Source of the DNA: JAIBJN01 sp963825255
GTDB lineage: Bacteria; Actinomycetota; Thermoleophilia; Gaiellales; Gaiellaceae
Length of the DNA: 64,000 nt
NCBI GenBank assembly: GCA_963825255.1
Contig: CAWGSF010000002.1
Coordinates: 62,001 to 126,000, forward strand
Reading direction: 5' to 3'
Part shown: in pieces, positions 16,619 through 25,758 of the stretch
Numbering within the stretch: the stretch's first letter is position 1
Layout of the letters: the number at the start of each line of letters is the position of its first letter
Program-made: the position numbers and the translations under genes
Notes under the pieces: model-generated
The model's database searches: none
The model's input: only the letters and a program-made list of their open reading frames with translations
What the model was told of the DNA's origin: nothing

Positions 16619-17200
16619 TCATGCGATCGGTCCGAGGATCGGCTGCGGGCGGAGTTGCGCGAGCGCCCCCCGTCGCTCGTCCGGCGTCGTCCGGTCGATG
16701 ATGAGCACGCCGTCGAGGTGGTCGAGCTCGTGCTGGATGACCCGTGCCTCGAGACCCTCGGCCTCGATCTCCACCGGCTCGCCCGCCGGCGTCGAGGCAG
16801 CCACGGTCACCCGGAGCGCGCGCTCCACCGGCACGACCACCGAGGCCGCCCCCAGCGAGAGGCAGCCCTCCTCGGAGGTCTCCTGCTCCTCCGAGGAGCC
16901 GGTGAGGCGCGGGTTGACGAGCGCGACGAGGGGGCGCTCGTCGTCGGTCTGGTAGACGAGAACGCGCCGGAGGACGCCGATCTGCGGCGCCGCGAGGCCC
17001 ACGCCGCGCGCCTCCTGCATCAGCTTCGTCATCCGCTCGACGAGGCCGCCGACCGTCTCGTCGACGTCCTCGACCTCCTTCGCCGCGAGGCGCAGGACCG
17101 GGTCCGGGTACTGGCGGATCTGGGCCAGAGCGACTCGACGCCGGGCCTCGCGCTCGGCGTCGAGCTCTTCGCTCCGAACCTGACCTTCGACCTCGCTCAC
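16619..17200 (-). CDS. def: Peptide deformylase
   Basis: Removes the formyl group from nascent chains; cytosolic Fe/Zn enzyme. All three motifs are present: GVGLAAPQIG, EEGCLSLG (Cys metal ligand) and QHELDHLDGVL (HExxH metal site). 193 aa with a ~20-residue acidic/basic N-terminal extension. GTG start lies 9 nt after TAGACT with no Shine-Dalgarno. First gene of def-fmt-rsmB. Confidence 0.95.
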   Translation of the reverse strand: MSEVEGQVRSEELDAEREARRRVALAQIRQYPDPVLRLAAKEVEDVDETVGGLVERMTKLMQEARGVGLAAPQIGVLRRVLVYQTDDERPLVALVNPRLTGSSEEQETSEEGCLSLGAASVVVPVERALRVTVAASTPAGEPVEIEAEGLEARVIQHELDHLDGVLIIDRTTPDERRGALAQLRPQPILGPIA

Positions 17201-17233
17201 GAGGGCCGAAGTCTAACCCGGTCGCAGGGGCTC

Positions 17234-17494
17234 CTACAGGCGGTCCACGGCGGCATTGCGCCGTGCGCCCAGCGTTCGCGACCAGATCGCCACGAGGACG
17301 ACCGCGACGATCACGGCGAGGACGAAGCCGATGATGCCGCCGCCCACGAGCCACCCGACGAGCAACGCCGAGGCGATCCCGATCGCAAGCGTCATCAGGA
17401 ATCCCAGCGGGTCGACGCCGGGATGGAAGAGCCGCCCGAGCGCGCCCACGACGAGGCCGATGACGATCAGTCCGATGATCTCTCCGATTCCCAT
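17234..17494 (-). CDS. GlsB/YeaQ/YmgE family membrane protein
   Basis: 86 aa with three hydrophobic segments: IIGLIVIGLVVGALGRLFHP, LMTLAIGIASALLVGWLVGG and IIGFVLAVIVAVVLVAIW. The GALGRL...P turn after helix one and GxxGAxxG-like spacing are typical of this stress-associated small inner-membrane family (also annotated transglycosylase-associated). No enzymatic residues are evident. Confidence 0.85.
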   Translation of the reverse strand: MGIGEIIGLIVIGLVVGALGRLFHPGVDPLGFLMTLAIGIASALLVGWLVGGGIIGFVLAVIVAVVLVAIWSRTLGARRNAAVDRL

Positions 17495-17541
17495 GCCGTC
17501 GAGTGTGCCCGAAGACGCGGACTGCGAAACGCCGGACCCGC

Positions 17542-19479
17542 CTACCCGAGGCCCTGGGGATCCACGTCGACCGACGCCGTGAGGCCGTCGCGGCGCATGG
17601 CCGGAGCGGCGGCGGCGAGCAGGCGAGCCGCCCGCGAGGCGACGGCCCTCGGCGCGGCGGTCTTGGCGAGGAGCTGGGCCCGGCGGCGGCCGCGGAGCCG
17701 GAGGAGCGGCGCCGGGCCGAGCAGCTCGAGGTCGTCGCCCGCGCCCTCGAGGCCCGCGCGGAGCTCGCCGAGCAGGCGGGCCGGGGCGGCCTCACCAGGC
17801 CCCGCGACGACCATCCGGACCAGGTGGCGGAAGGGCGGGTAGCCGAGCTCCCGCCGGCGCGCGAGCTCTCCCGCCAGGAACTCCTCGACGTCGTGACGGG
17901 CGGCGAGCGCGATCGGGCGGGCGTCGGGCTGGTACGTCTGGACGATCACGCGTCCGGGAGCGTCGCGCCCGCTCCGCCCCGCCAACTGCGTGATCAGCTG
18001 GAACGTCCGCTCCTCGGCCCGGAAGTCCGGAAGGCCGAGGCCGGTGTCCGCGTCGATCACGGCCGCGAGCGCCACGCCCTCGAAGTGGTGGCCCTTGGCG
18101 ACCATCTGCGTCCCCAGGAGCACCCCGCGGTCGCACGCGGCGAAGCGCCCGAGGATCTCGACGATCCGTCCGGGATGCCCCGCAGCGTCCGCGTCGAGCC
18201 GGAAGCGCTCGAGCTCGGGAACCCGGCTCGCGAGCTCCGACTCGAGCCGCTCCGTCCCGGCCCCGAGGCGGGCGATCTCAGCCGCGCCGCAGGCCGAGCA
18301 CGCGACCGGCGCCTGCTCCCGGCGGCCGCAGTGGTGGCAGTGGAGGGCATCGTCGGCGTGGAGCGTCAGCGCCACGTCGCAGGAGGGACACCGCCGCGTC
18401 AGGCCGCACGCGCGGCAGTGGAGCGCGGGCGCGACACCGCGCCGGTTCAGGAGGAGGATCGCCTTGCCGCCGCGGTCTGCGAGCGCGCCCAGCTCTGCGA
18501 GGAGCGGCGCCGAGAGCGGGTAGCCCGCCTCGCGCCGCAGGTCGACGACGCGCACGCGCGGAAGTGGCCCGGCGAGGCGCGCGCCGAGCTCGAGGCGCTC
18601 GAGGCGCTCCCAGCTCTCCGGCCGCGGCGTCGCGCTTCCGTAGACGGCCACCGCGCCTTCGAGCGCGGCCCGCTTCGCCGCGACGGTGCGCGCGTCGTAG
18701 CGTGGGTCGGATTCCTGCTTGTAGGACGGATCGTGCTCCTCGTCGACGCAGACGAGCCCGAGCGCGGGGATCGGAGCGAGAACGGCCGAGCGGGCGCCGA
18801 CCACGATCCGGGCCTCGCCGGAGGCGATTCGCGCTCGCTCGTCCCGCCGCTCCGCCTCGGTGAGCCCCGAGTGGAGCACCGCCACGCGGCTGCCGAAGCG
18901 GGCCCGGAACCGGCCCAGCGCCTGCGGCGTGAGCGCGATCTCCGGCACCAGCACGATCGCGCCTCGGCCGCGCGCGAGAGCCTCCGCGCAGGCGCGGAGG
19001 TAGACCTCCGTCTTCCCGCTCCCGGTCTCCCCGTAGAGGAGGAATGACCCACCGACGCCGTCGAGGGCGTCCGCGATCCGCTCCAGGGCCTGCTCCTGCG
19101 GGTGGCTGAGCGCGGTGGGAGCCTCCTCGGCGGGCAGCTCGTCCTCGACGCTGCGGCGGCGCGCGCCGGCGCGCCGCGCGCGGGCTTCCGGGGCGACCAG
19201 GGCCAGCGCCCGTGCAGGCGTGGAGCCGTAGTAGTCGGCGAGCCAGAGGGCGAGGTCGAGAAGGGGCTCCGGGACGGCGCCGAGCACGTCCTCGACGGCG
19301 ACGGGCTCGACGTCCCGGGGAGGCTCGTCCTCGAGCCCGACGACGATCCCCCGGCGACGCGCGCGCCCGAAGCGCACCGACACGACCGCGCCCCGCTCGA
19401 GCCCATCCGCGAGGTACGTGTACGGCCGCGCGACGGCGCGCGCGGAGACGAGCGGGATCACGGAGGCGAACCGGGTCAC
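17542..19479 (-). CDS. priA: Primosomal protein N' (PriA)
   Basis: Replication-restart helicase-like protein, 645 aa. N-terminal DNA-binding domain (YTYLADGLERGAVVSVRFG), Walker A LYGETGSGKTEVYL, DEEHDPSYKQ, and the zinc-binding CRACGLTRRCPSCD...CHHCG...CSACG cluster at ~355-410, then GTQMVAKGHHF and LAGRSGRD. In actinobacteria the ATPase may be inactive, but here Walker A looks intact. The GTG start is 9 nt after TAGGGT. Confidence 0.95.
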   Translation of the reverse strand: MTRFASVIPLVSARAVARPYTYLADGLERGAVVSVRFGRARRRGIVVGLEDEPPRDVEPVAVEDVLGAVPEPLLDLALWLADYYGSTPARALALVAPEARARRAGARRRSVEDELPAEEAPTALSHPQEQALERIADALDGVGGSFLLYGETGSGKTEVYLRACAEALARGRGAIVLVPEIALTPQALGRFRARFGSRVAVLHSGLTEAERRDERARIASGEARIVVGARSAVLAPIPALGLVCVDEEHDPSYKQESDPRYDARTVAAKRAALEGAVAVYGSATPRPESWERLERLELGARLAGPLPRVRVVDLRREAGYPLSAPLLAELGALADRGGKAILLLNRRGVAPALHCRACGLTRRCPSCDVALTLHADDALHCHHCGRREQAPVACSACGAAEIARLGAGTERLESELASRVPELERFRLDADAAGHPGRIVEILGRFAACDRGVLLGTQMVAKGHHFEGVALAAVIDADTGLGLPDFRAEERTFQLITQLAGRSGRDAPGRVIVQTYQPDARPIALAARHDVEEFLAGELARRRELGYPPFRHLVRMVVAGPGEAAPARLLGELRAGLEGAGDDLELLGPAPLLRLRGRRRAQLLAKTAAPRAVASRAARLLAAAAPAMRRDGLTASVDVDPQGLG

Positions 19480-19555
19480 GGCCGATCCACCCTAGTCCCG
19501 CCCTCAGACGGCGGCGCAGCCTTCGAGACCGACGATCCACGACAGCGGGCCGAAC

Positions 19556-19578
19556 CCAAGTAACAGTCTGTTACTTGG
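19556..19578. repeat. Perfect palindrome, GTAACAG family, copy 1
   Basis: CCAAGTAACAG-T-CTGTTACTTGG: 11-bp perfect arms with a single central base. Same core (GTAACAG-N-CTGTTAC) recurs at 19779 and 59461. Confidence 0.75.
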
Positions 19579-19778
19579 ATCGTGGCGACCCGAATCGGCC
19601 CCTCGAGTACTCAGCCGACCGGCAACGACAGCCGCCTTTGAGAGTCTGAGAGACCGGCTGGATGCGATCCTCGCGCCGGTCAGCTCTGAATCCGCCAGAG
19701 GCCTCCTCCGAGGCTGACCGCGTGCTTGAAGCCGCTCGCTCGCACGTCGCCGAGCACCTTCCTGAGAGAAGGTGACTT

Positions 19779-19793
19779 GTAACAGTCTGTTAC
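19779..19793. repeat. Perfect palindrome, GTAACAG family, copy 2
   Basis: GTAACAG-T-CTGTTAC, adjoining the TAA stop of the SDR gene at 19794-19796. On the SDR transcript it would form a hairpin directly after the stop, without a U-tract. Confidence 0.7.
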
Positions 19794-20585
19794 TTAGAAG
19801 AGCCCGCGCAGCCAGCCGCCGTCGACGGCGAAGGCCCCGCCCGTGATGTAGCCGGCGCGCTCGGAGACGAGGAACGCCGCGAGCGCGGCGAACTCGCGTG
19901 GCTCGGCCAGGCGGCCGAGCGGGATGTCGGCCTCGAGCCGCGCCTGGATCTCCTCGGGCTCGACGCCCTCCCGCGCCGCGTTCGCGCGGTTCAGCTCCGT
20001 CACGCGCTCGGTGCTCGTGTAGCCGGGGAGGATCGTGTTGACGGTGATGCCGTCCTTCGCGACCTCGCGCGCGAGCGTCGACGCGAAGCCGGTGACGGCG
20101 GCCCGCAGGCTGTTCGAGAGCATGAGGTTCGCGACCGGCTGCTTCGCCGCGACCGACGTCACGGCGAGGATGCGGCCCCAGCCCTGCGCCTTCATGGCCG
20201 GCAGGGCGCTGCGGGCGAGCTCGACCGTGCTGACGAGGAGCAGCGCCGTCGCCTGCTCCCAGTCCTCGGGGCTCAGGGTGTCGTGCGTCCCCGCCGGCGG
20301 GCCGCCCGTGTTGGCGACGAGGATGTCCAGGCGTCCGAACCGCTCCAGGCACGCCTCGACGACGCGGGCGGGCTCGCCCGCCGCGGCGAGGTCGGCCGGC
20401 ACGGCGAGCGCGACGGCGCCGGTCGCCTCCTCGATCTCGCCGGCGGCGGCCGCGAGGCGCTCGGCGTCCCTCGCGCAGATCGCGACCGAGGCGCCCTCGG
20501 CGGCGAGCTCGTCGGCGACGGCGCGCCCGAGCCCGCGGCTGGCGCCGCAGACGAGGGCGACCCTGTTCTCGAGCCCGAGGTTCAC
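19794..20585 (-). CDS. Short-chain dehydrogenase/reductase family protein with altered catalytic motif
   Basis: 263 aa Rossmann protein: NRVALVCGASRGLGRAVADE (GxxxGxG cofactor loop), LVANTGGPP in place of NNAG, and a C-terminal VDGG. The catalytic Tyr-x3-Lys is missing: after TSVAAKQPVANLML the expected positions hold Ser and Arg (SNSLR). Such Y-less members are known among actinobacterial 3-oxoacyl-ACP-reductase-like proteins; substrate unknown. The GTG start overlaps the cupin stop (GTGA), so both are co-expressed. Confidence 0.85.
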   Translation of the reverse strand: MNLGLENRVALVCGASRGLGRAVADELAAEGASVAICARDAERLAAAAGEIEEATGAVALAVPADLAAAGEPARVVEACLERFGRLDILVANTGGPPAGTHDTLSPEDWEQATALLLVSTVELARSALPAMKAQGWGRILAVTSVAAKQPVANLMLSNSLRAAVTGFASTLAREVAKDGITVNTILPGYTSTERVTELNRANAAREGVEPEEIQARLEADIPLGRLAEPREFAALAAFLVSERAGYITGGAFAVDGGWLRGLF

Positions 20586-20956
20586 CCGCGCCGGAGGTAC
20601 GCGTCCGAGCCGTCGAGCCAGTCCTGCCGCGGCGGGACGAAGATGTCGACGTCGAGCGTCGTCTCCAGGGCCTGCGCCTTGTGAGGCAGCTCGGACGGAA
20701 TGTGGAGGACCTCTCCCGCCGCGACGTCGACGACCTCGGACTCGTCCTCGCCGAGCCAGAACCGCAGGACGCCCTCGAGGATGTACGTGAGCTGCTCGTT
20801 CTCGTGCGCGTGCTGGGGGACGATGCAGCCCTTCTCGAGGTACACGTGCGCCAGCATCATCCGGTCCGTCGAGATGAGGCGCCGCCGCAGATCGGGCTTC
20901 AGCTCCTCCTTCGGCATGTCCTCCCAGCGGTAGTGAATGGCACCGGAACCGGTCAC
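20582..20956 (-). CDS. Single-domain cupin
   Basis: 124 aa beta-barrel with the metal-ligand motif IVPQHAHENEQLTYILEG and the second motif EVLHIPSELPHKAQAL. The GTG start at 20956 is supported by AGGAGG five nt upstream and replaces a longer open frame. Operon with the SDR gene, suggesting a small catabolic or isomerase function; substrate unknown. Confidence 0.82.
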   Translation of the reverse strand: MTGSGAIHYRWEDMPKEELKPDLRRRLISTDRMMLAHVYLEKGCIVPQHAHENEQLTYILEGVLRFWLGEDESEVVDVAAGEVLHIPSELPHKAQALETTLDVDIFVPPRQDWLDGSDAYLRRG

Positions 20957-21027
20957 GCGTCCTCCTCTCGTCGCGGCGACAGAGGGCGATCGTCTCACAC
21001 CCGGCTGGCAGTAGGATTGATGCCGTC

Positions 21028-21714
21028 ATGGCCGCCGGGCACACCGTCGACGACTACCTCGAGACGATCTACTTCCTCGCATTTCCGATCGGGGAGTACC
21101 GCCCCGAGACGAAGGGCGCGTCCACCCTGGCGGTCCGCGTCGCCGACATGCTCGGCGTCTCGCGCGCCTCGGCCGGCGAGATGCTGAAGCGGCTCGAGGC
21201 CGAGGGCCTCGTCGAGCGCGGCGAGCACAAGGAGGCGATCCTCACGCCCAAGGGCCGCGAGGTCGCCGAGCGCGTCGTCTACCGCCACCGCATCATCGAG
21301 CGACTCCTCACCGACTTCATGGGCTACACGGCCGCGGAGGCCCACGAGCAGGCCGACATGCTCGGGAACACGTTCACCGACGACATGGTCGAGCGCATCG
21401 CCGAGCAGCTGGGCAACCCCGACCGCTGCCCGCACGGGTGGCCGGTCGACACCGACTTCGAGCAGGCCGAGAACCTCGAGCTCAAGCCCCTCTCCGACCT
21501 CGCGGAGGGCGAGCGCGCCGAGATCGTCCGCCTCGCCGAGCACGACGGCGAGCTTCTCCACTGGTACTACGACGAGGGCCTCGTCCCGGGGACGCACCTC
21601 GAGCTACGCCGCGCCGAGCCGGCAGCGGGCCAGTTCGCCGTCACCGTGGAGGGCGACGAGCGCGCCATCGGCGAGCGCGCGGCCTCGGGCCTCTTCGTGC
21701 GCCCGGCCGCCTAG
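21028..21714 (+). CDS. DtxR/IdeR/MntR-type metal-dependent repressor
   Basis: 228 aa. Winged-helix domain at the N-terminus (TVDDYLETIYFL; STLAVRVADMLGVSRASAGEMLKRLEAEGLVERG), dimerisation/metal-binding domain with RHRIIERLLTDFMGYTAAEAHEQAD and a His/Cys/Glu-rich stretch (GNPDRCPHGWPV), and a C-terminal SH3/FeoA-like domain. Regulates iron or manganese homeostasis genes, none of which is in this window. ATG is 10 nt after TAGGAT (probably leaderless). Confidence 0.9.
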   Translation: MAAGHTVDDYLETIYFLAFPIGEYRPETKGASTLAVRVADMLGVSRASAGEMLKRLEAEGLVERGEHKEAILTPKGREVAERVVYRHRIIERLLTDFMGYTAAEAHEQADMLGNTFTDDMVERIAEQLGNPDRCPHGWPVDTDFEQAENLELKPLSDLAEGERAEIVRLAEHDGELLHWYYDEGLVPGTHLELRRAEPAAGQFAVTVEGDERAIGERAASGLFVRPAA

Positions 21715-22031
21715 CTCTCGGACGCCGGGCTCGGCCCGGCGCGAGCGGCCATGATCGGGATCGCCACTGCGATGACGAGGATGGCCAAGACCAGGACGAG
21801 GCCGTAGAAGGCCGGGTTCGGCGTCGTCCGGGAGGTCACGGCCTCCACCTCCTCCTTCGTCACCCCGTCGCGCACGAAGCCTGGGTGGCCCGCGACGTAC
21901 CGCCCGATCGCCGTCATCGTCGCCGAGAGGGACGGAGATCTCGAGGACGAGCAGGTGTTCGCGATCGCGAACACGCCGTCGCTGAACGCCCCAACCGCGC
22001 CGTGTCGAAGCGCTGGGGCACGCTCCGACAT
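21711..22031 (-). pseudogene. Remnant of a TMEM175-family (DUF1211) channel
   Basis: The start GAVGAFSDGVFAIAN is the family's first-helix signature (FSDGVFAIAxT). Directly after it the expected LLVLEISVP appears in the next frame (one base missing near 21950), and later sequence returns to a frame with a single hydrophobic helix (YGLVLVLAILVIAVAIP). Only about 106 codons remain compared with ~200 in the family, and the second half of helices is absent. Convergent with, and overlapping by 4 nt, the DtxR gene. Confidence 0.6.
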
Positions 22032-22058
22032 TCGGCCCCGCGCCCGGCGCTCCTTGCC

Positions 22059-23309
22059 CTACGAGGCGGGGACTTCCGCCGCCAGCCCGGCGGCGGCGCG
22101 GAGCGCGTCGGCCTTGTCCGTGCGCTCCCAGGTGAAGTCGTGTTCGGCCCGGCCGAAGTGGCCGTAGGCCGCCGTCTTCGCGTAGATCGGCCGCCAGAGG
22201 TCGAGATCGCGGATGATCGCCCCCGGCCGGAGGTCGAAGTGCTCCCGGACGAGCTCGGTGATGCGCGGCGTGGCGACGGTCTCCGTCCCGAAGCAGTCCA
22301 CCGACACCGAGACGGGGTGCGCGACCCCGATCGCGTAGGCGACCTGCACCTCGCAGCGGTCCGCGAGCCCGGCCGCGACGACGTTCTTCGCCACGTAGCG
22401 GGCCGCGTAGGAGGCGGAGCGGTCCACCTTGGTGGGATCCTTGCCCGAGAAGCCGCCGCCGCCGTGCCGGGCGGCGCCGCCGTACGTGTCGACGACGATC
22501 TTCCGGCCGGTCAGCCCGGTGTCCCCCATCGGCCCGCCGGTGACGAACTTCCCCGTGGGGTTGACGAGGACGAAGTCGCGCTCTTCGAAGTGGTGCTCGT
22601 CGTACAGCTCGCGCGGGAGAATCGGGTGCAGCACGTGCTCGATCAGGTCCGGCTTGATGAGCGCGTCGACGTCGAGGCCGTCGCGGTGCTGCGTCGAGAC
22701 GAGGATGCGCTCGATCTCCACGGGCTGCTGCTTGCCGTGCTCGTCGACCTCGTAGCGGATCGTGACCTGCGCCTTCCCGTCCGGGCGGAGGTAGGGCAGC
22801 ACGTCGGCCTTGCGGACCTCGGCCAAACGGCGGCAGATGAGGTGGGCGAGCGTGATCGTGAGCGGCATGAGCTCGTCCGTCTCCGTGCACGCGTAGCCGA
22901 ACATCATCCCCTGGTCGCCCGCCCCTATCTGGTCGAGCGGGTCGTCGTCGTCGGGGTCGTGCTGGACCTCGTAGGACGAGTCGACGCCGAGCGCGATGTC
23001 GGCCGACTGGTCGTGGATCGCGACGATGACGCCGCAGGTGTCCGCGTCGAAGCCGTACTTGGCCCGGTCGTAGCCGATCTGCCTGATCCGCTCGCGCGCG
23101 ACCCGGGGTATGTCGACGTACGTCGTGGTCGTGATCTCCCCCGCGACCACGACCAGGCCCGTCGTCACGAGCGTCTCGCAGGCGACGCGGCCGTGAGGGT
23201 CCTCCCCGATGACCGCGTCGAGGACGGAGTCCGAGATCTGGTCGGCGACCTTGTCCGGGTGACCTTCGGTCACCGACTCCGACGTGAAGAGGTACTCACG
23301 CGCTGCCAC
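22059..23309 (-). CDS. metK: S-adenosylmethionine synthase
   Basis: 416 aa; makes SAM from methionine and ATP. Motifs: TSESVTEGHPDKVADQISD, GAGDQGMMFGYACTET, and the phosphate-binding loop GGGGFSGKDPTKVDRSA. Tandem insertion HDPDDDDP is short and acidic. GTG start at 23309 is 8 nt after TAGCCT; there is no room for and no sign of a SAM riboswitch upstream. Confidence 0.96.
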   Translation of the reverse strand: MAAREYLFTSESVTEGHPDKVADQISDSVLDAVIGEDPHGRVACETLVTTGLVVVAGEITTTTYVDIPRVARERIRQIGYDRAKYGFDADTCGVIVAIHDQSADIALGVDSSYEVQHDPDDDDPLDQIGAGDQGMMFGYACTETDELMPLTITLAHLICRRLAEVRKADVLPYLRPDGKAQVTIRYEVDEHGKQQPVEIERILVSTQHRDGLDVDALIKPDLIEHVLHPILPRELYDEHHFEERDFVLVNPTGKFVTGGPMGDTGLTGRKIVVDTYGGAARHGGGGFSGKDPTKVDRSASYAARYVAKNVVAAGLADRCEVQVAYAIGVAHPVSVSVDCFGTETVATPRITELVREHFDLRPGAIIRDLDLWRPIYAKTAAYGHFGRAEHDFTWERTDKADALRAAAGLAAEVPAS

Positions 23310-23333
23310 AGGCCGGAAGGCTAGCGATCGGGG

Positions 23334-24803
23334 CTAGTCGATGCCGACGAAGAGCGAGAAGCTCTGGGCATCGTCGGCGGGCGAGCCCCAGAAGACGGCG
23401 CTCCCGAGCGGCTCGAGGTGCTTGCGCGCCTCCGCCGAATCGGCGGCGCTCACGGGCGCGACCATGAGGAGCCCGAGCGCCGCTTGGAGGTCGACGTAGC
23501 CGAATCCCGTCGTCGCGGCCGGGACTCCCGCGCTGGCGAGCGCCTGCTGGAAGCGGGCGCTCTCGGCGAGGCTCGCGTGCTCGCCGCGGAGGGCCTCGAT
23601 GCCCTGCGGCGACGTCGTCACGACCAGGAGCCCGTCGAACGCGGCGTAGGTGAGCGACATCTCCGGCGAGACCCTGACCGTCCGCGCCTCGACGCCGGCC
23701 ACCTCGTGGCGCCGCGGCTGACCGAGCCCCATGAGCCCTCCGAGGCCCTCGACGAGGTCGTCCAGCGTGGCGACAGCCTGCCCCTCGTCGTCGACCTCGG
23801 TCACGAGCGTGGCCTCGGGCGTCTCCTTGCCGCCCCGGACGTAGACGGCACTCTCGCCGGCGAAGAGCGGCCCGAGGTCGTCCTCGAGCGAGATCCCGAG
23901 GAGGCCCTGCGCGAGCCCCATCCCGCCGGCGGCGTCCGGCTCTGCCTGCGACACCGCGTCGGCGTATCGAGAGAAGACGCTCGCGAGATCGTCGAACGAG
24001 ACGTATGCGAAGGCGTCGCCGGGCACGCGCTCGGGAAGCGTGGCCTCGTACGGGTCCGCCGCGAGGGCGCCCGCCGAGCCGTCCGGCGAGACGATGCGAC
24101 CCTCGACGCGGGCGCCGTCGTCCTCCGCGCGGAGCGTCGCCCCGATCGCCGGCGCCTGCCCGCCCGGGAGGAGCGCGCCGAGCGGCCCGGGCGCCGCGCC
24201 CTGGACGGCCGCGAGCGCCTCGCCGTTCACGTAGAGGTGGACGAGCGCGTCGGGCTGGAGACCCGACGTCGCCTGCGCGTACGCATCCGACTCGGACAGC
24301 CGGGGGCCGTCGCGCGCGTCGAGGAAGGCGTCCAAGGTGGCCTGGTCGGACGCGACCGCCTGCCAGCCGTCGACCTCGGCGGTCGCGACGGGCTCGTCGC
24401 TCTTCGCCACGAGGCGCTCGAACGCCGCCGGGTCGGCGGGCTGCGTCAGCGCCACGACCGACTGGTCGCCCGAGGTGGAGAGCCTCGGCACGACGAGCAC
24501 GAGCTCGGGGCCGAGCGCGGGCTTCACGTCACGCTCGAAGTCGAGATCGTCGTCGGCCGCGATCGTCGCGAAGAGCTTCTCGACCGCCCCCTCGCCGCCG
24601 GGGAACTTCGCCGCGAGGTCCTCGACGGCCTGCCACTGGGCGCCGTCGAGATGGGTGTCGACCGAGACGACCACGGCGACGTCGGCGGGAACGACGTCGG
24701 CCGCCCCGCCGGCGCTCCTGCTGCTCCCGCAGCCGGCCGCGACCGCCATGAGCGCGGCGAGCAGCAGGACGGCGATGAGACGCACGGGTTTCACCTTACT
24801 CAT
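23334..24803 (-). CDS. DUF3352-type lipoprotein
   Basis: 489 aa. Lipoprotein signal LIAVLLLAALMAVAAGC with lipobox AAGC, then a GSS-rich linker and a long domain beginning ADVVPADVAVVVSVDTHLD, characteristic of actinobacterial DUF3352 proteins (paired beta-rich repeats: ...LVPRLSTSGDQSVVALTQ, ...YVRGGKETPEATLVTEVDD). Function unknown; located on the outer face of the cytoplasmic membrane. Its start overlaps the gpsA stop by 8 nt. Confidence 0.85.
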   Translation of the reverse strand: MSKVKPVRLIAVLLLAALMAVAAGCGSSRSAGGAADVVPADVAVVVSVDTHLDGAQWQAVEDLAAKFPGGEGAVEKLFATIAADDDLDFERDVKPALGPELVLVVPRLSTSGDQSVVALTQPADPAAFERLVAKSDEPVATAEVDGWQAVASDQATLDAFLDARDGPRLSESDAYAQATSGLQPDALVHLYVNGEALAAVQGAAPGPLGALLPGGQAPAIGATLRAEDDGARVEGRIVSPDGSAGALAADPYEATLPERVPGDAFAYVSFDDLASVFSRYADAVSQAEPDAAGGMGLAQGLLGISLEDDLGPLFAGESAVYVRGGKETPEATLVTEVDDEGQAVATLDDLVEGLGGLMGLGQPRRHEVAGVEARTVRVSPEMSLTYAAFDGLLVVTTSPQGIEALRGEHASLAESARFQQALASAGVPAATTGFGYVDLQAALGLLMVAPVSAADSAEARKHLEPLGSAVFWGSPADDAQSFSLFVGID

Positions 24804-25758
24804 CTGTCGGCTTCCGGCTCATCAGCCCTGAGACCAGTTCGGTGGCGCTCTTGCCGGCGAGCACCTGGCAGATCGCCTCGGTGAGAGGCAGCTCGACGCC
24901 CAGCCGGCGCGAGAGGTCGCGCAGGACCGGCGCGGTCGTCAGGCCCTCCACGACCATGCCGATCTCGGCCTCCACGTCCTCTGGCGCATGCCCGAGCGCG
25001 ATCAGCTCCCCCGCCCGCCGGTTTCGGCTGTACGGGCTGAAGCACGTCACGACCAGGTCGCCCATGCCGGCGAGCCCGGCGAAGGTCTCGGCGCGAGCGC
25101 CGCAGGCCTCCCCCAGCCGCGTCATCTCCGCGAGCCCGCGGGTGATGAGCGCCGATTTCGCGTTGTCGCCGAAGCCGAAGCCGTCCACGCCCCCGGCGGC
25201 GAGCGCCATCACGTTCTTCGCCGCCGCGCAGAGCTCGACCCCGACGACGTCGCTGTTCACGTACACGCGGAAGCGCGTCGAGTTGACGGCGTGCTGGAGC
25301 TCCACCGCGAGCGCCTTGTCCTCCGACGCGATCACGGCAGCGGCGGGCAGGCCCTGCGCGACCTCCTCCGCATGCGTCGGCCCGGAGAGGACCGCCACCG
25401 GGCGGCCCTGGACGACCTGCGAGAGGCGCTCGCCCGACCCGGGGTCGAGGCCCTTCGTGAGGCTGAGCAGCGGGACCGTTCCCGGCAGCTCCTGCACGAG
25501 CGCCCGGAACGCCCGGCTCGGGACGGCGAGGCACACGAGGTCGACGCCGTCGAGCGGCGCGTCGGCGAGCGCGGCCGCGCGGACTCCGGAGAGGTCGCAG
25601 TCGCGGACGTAGCGGGGGTTCCGGCCCGTCTCGGCGATCACGCGGGCCTCCTCGGGATCGCGGCACGCGAGCGTGACGTCGTGCCCCCGCTCCGCGAGGA
25701 GCGCGGCGAAGACCGAGCCCCACGAGCCGCCGCCGACGACCGTGACCACCATCGTCAC
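24796..25758 (-). CDS. gpsA: Glycerol-3-phosphate dehydrogenase [NAD(P)+]
   Basis: Reduces DHAP to sn-glycerol 3-phosphate for phospholipid synthesis. VTVVGGGSWGSVFAALLAER is the NAD(P)-binding loop; SLTKGLDPGSG, SGPTHAEEVA, and the catalytic region ELCAAAKNVMALAAGGVDGF with NRRAGELI follow. GTG at 25758 shares bases with the der stop (GTGA); ATG at 25752 is an alternative. About 320 aa. Sits with plsC, giving two phosphatidic-acid steps in one operon. Confidence 0.94.
   Translation of the reverse strand: MTMVVTVVGGGSWGSVFAALLAERGHDVTLACRDPEEARVIAETGRNPRYVRDCDLSGVRAAALADAPLDGVDLVCLAVPSRAFRALVQELPGTVPLLSLTKGLDPGSGERLSQVVQGRPVAVLSGPTHAEEVAQGLPAAAVIASEDKALAVELQHAVNSTRFRVYVNSDVVGVELCAAAKNVMALAAGGVDGFGFGDNAKSALITRGLAEMTRLGEACGARAETFAGLAGMGDLVVTCFSPYSRNRRAGELIALGHAPEDVEAEIGMVVEGLTTAPVLRDLSRRLGVELPLTEAICQVLAGKSATELVSGLMSRKPTDE

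Larger units (their letters stand above)
19480..19793. other. Intergenic region with two palindromes
   Basis: About 310 bp between priA (divergent start side) and the SDR gene. It contains the palindromes at 19556-19578 and 19779-19793 and an inverted pair GTCAGC/GCTGAC around 19679-19719. I see no convincing gene; a short open stretch on the + strand (19630-19719, FESLRDRLDAILAPV) has no start or continuation. Confidence 0.6.

Noticed and set aside
19630..19719. Short frame FESLRDRLDAIL reminiscent of the Ffh N-terminus
   Set aside because: No start codon, stops after ~25 residues, and similarity is too short to support a fragment.
23310..23333. SAM riboswitch before metK
   Set aside because: Only 24 bp lie between metK and the upstream gene, which also shows a leaderless promoter pattern.
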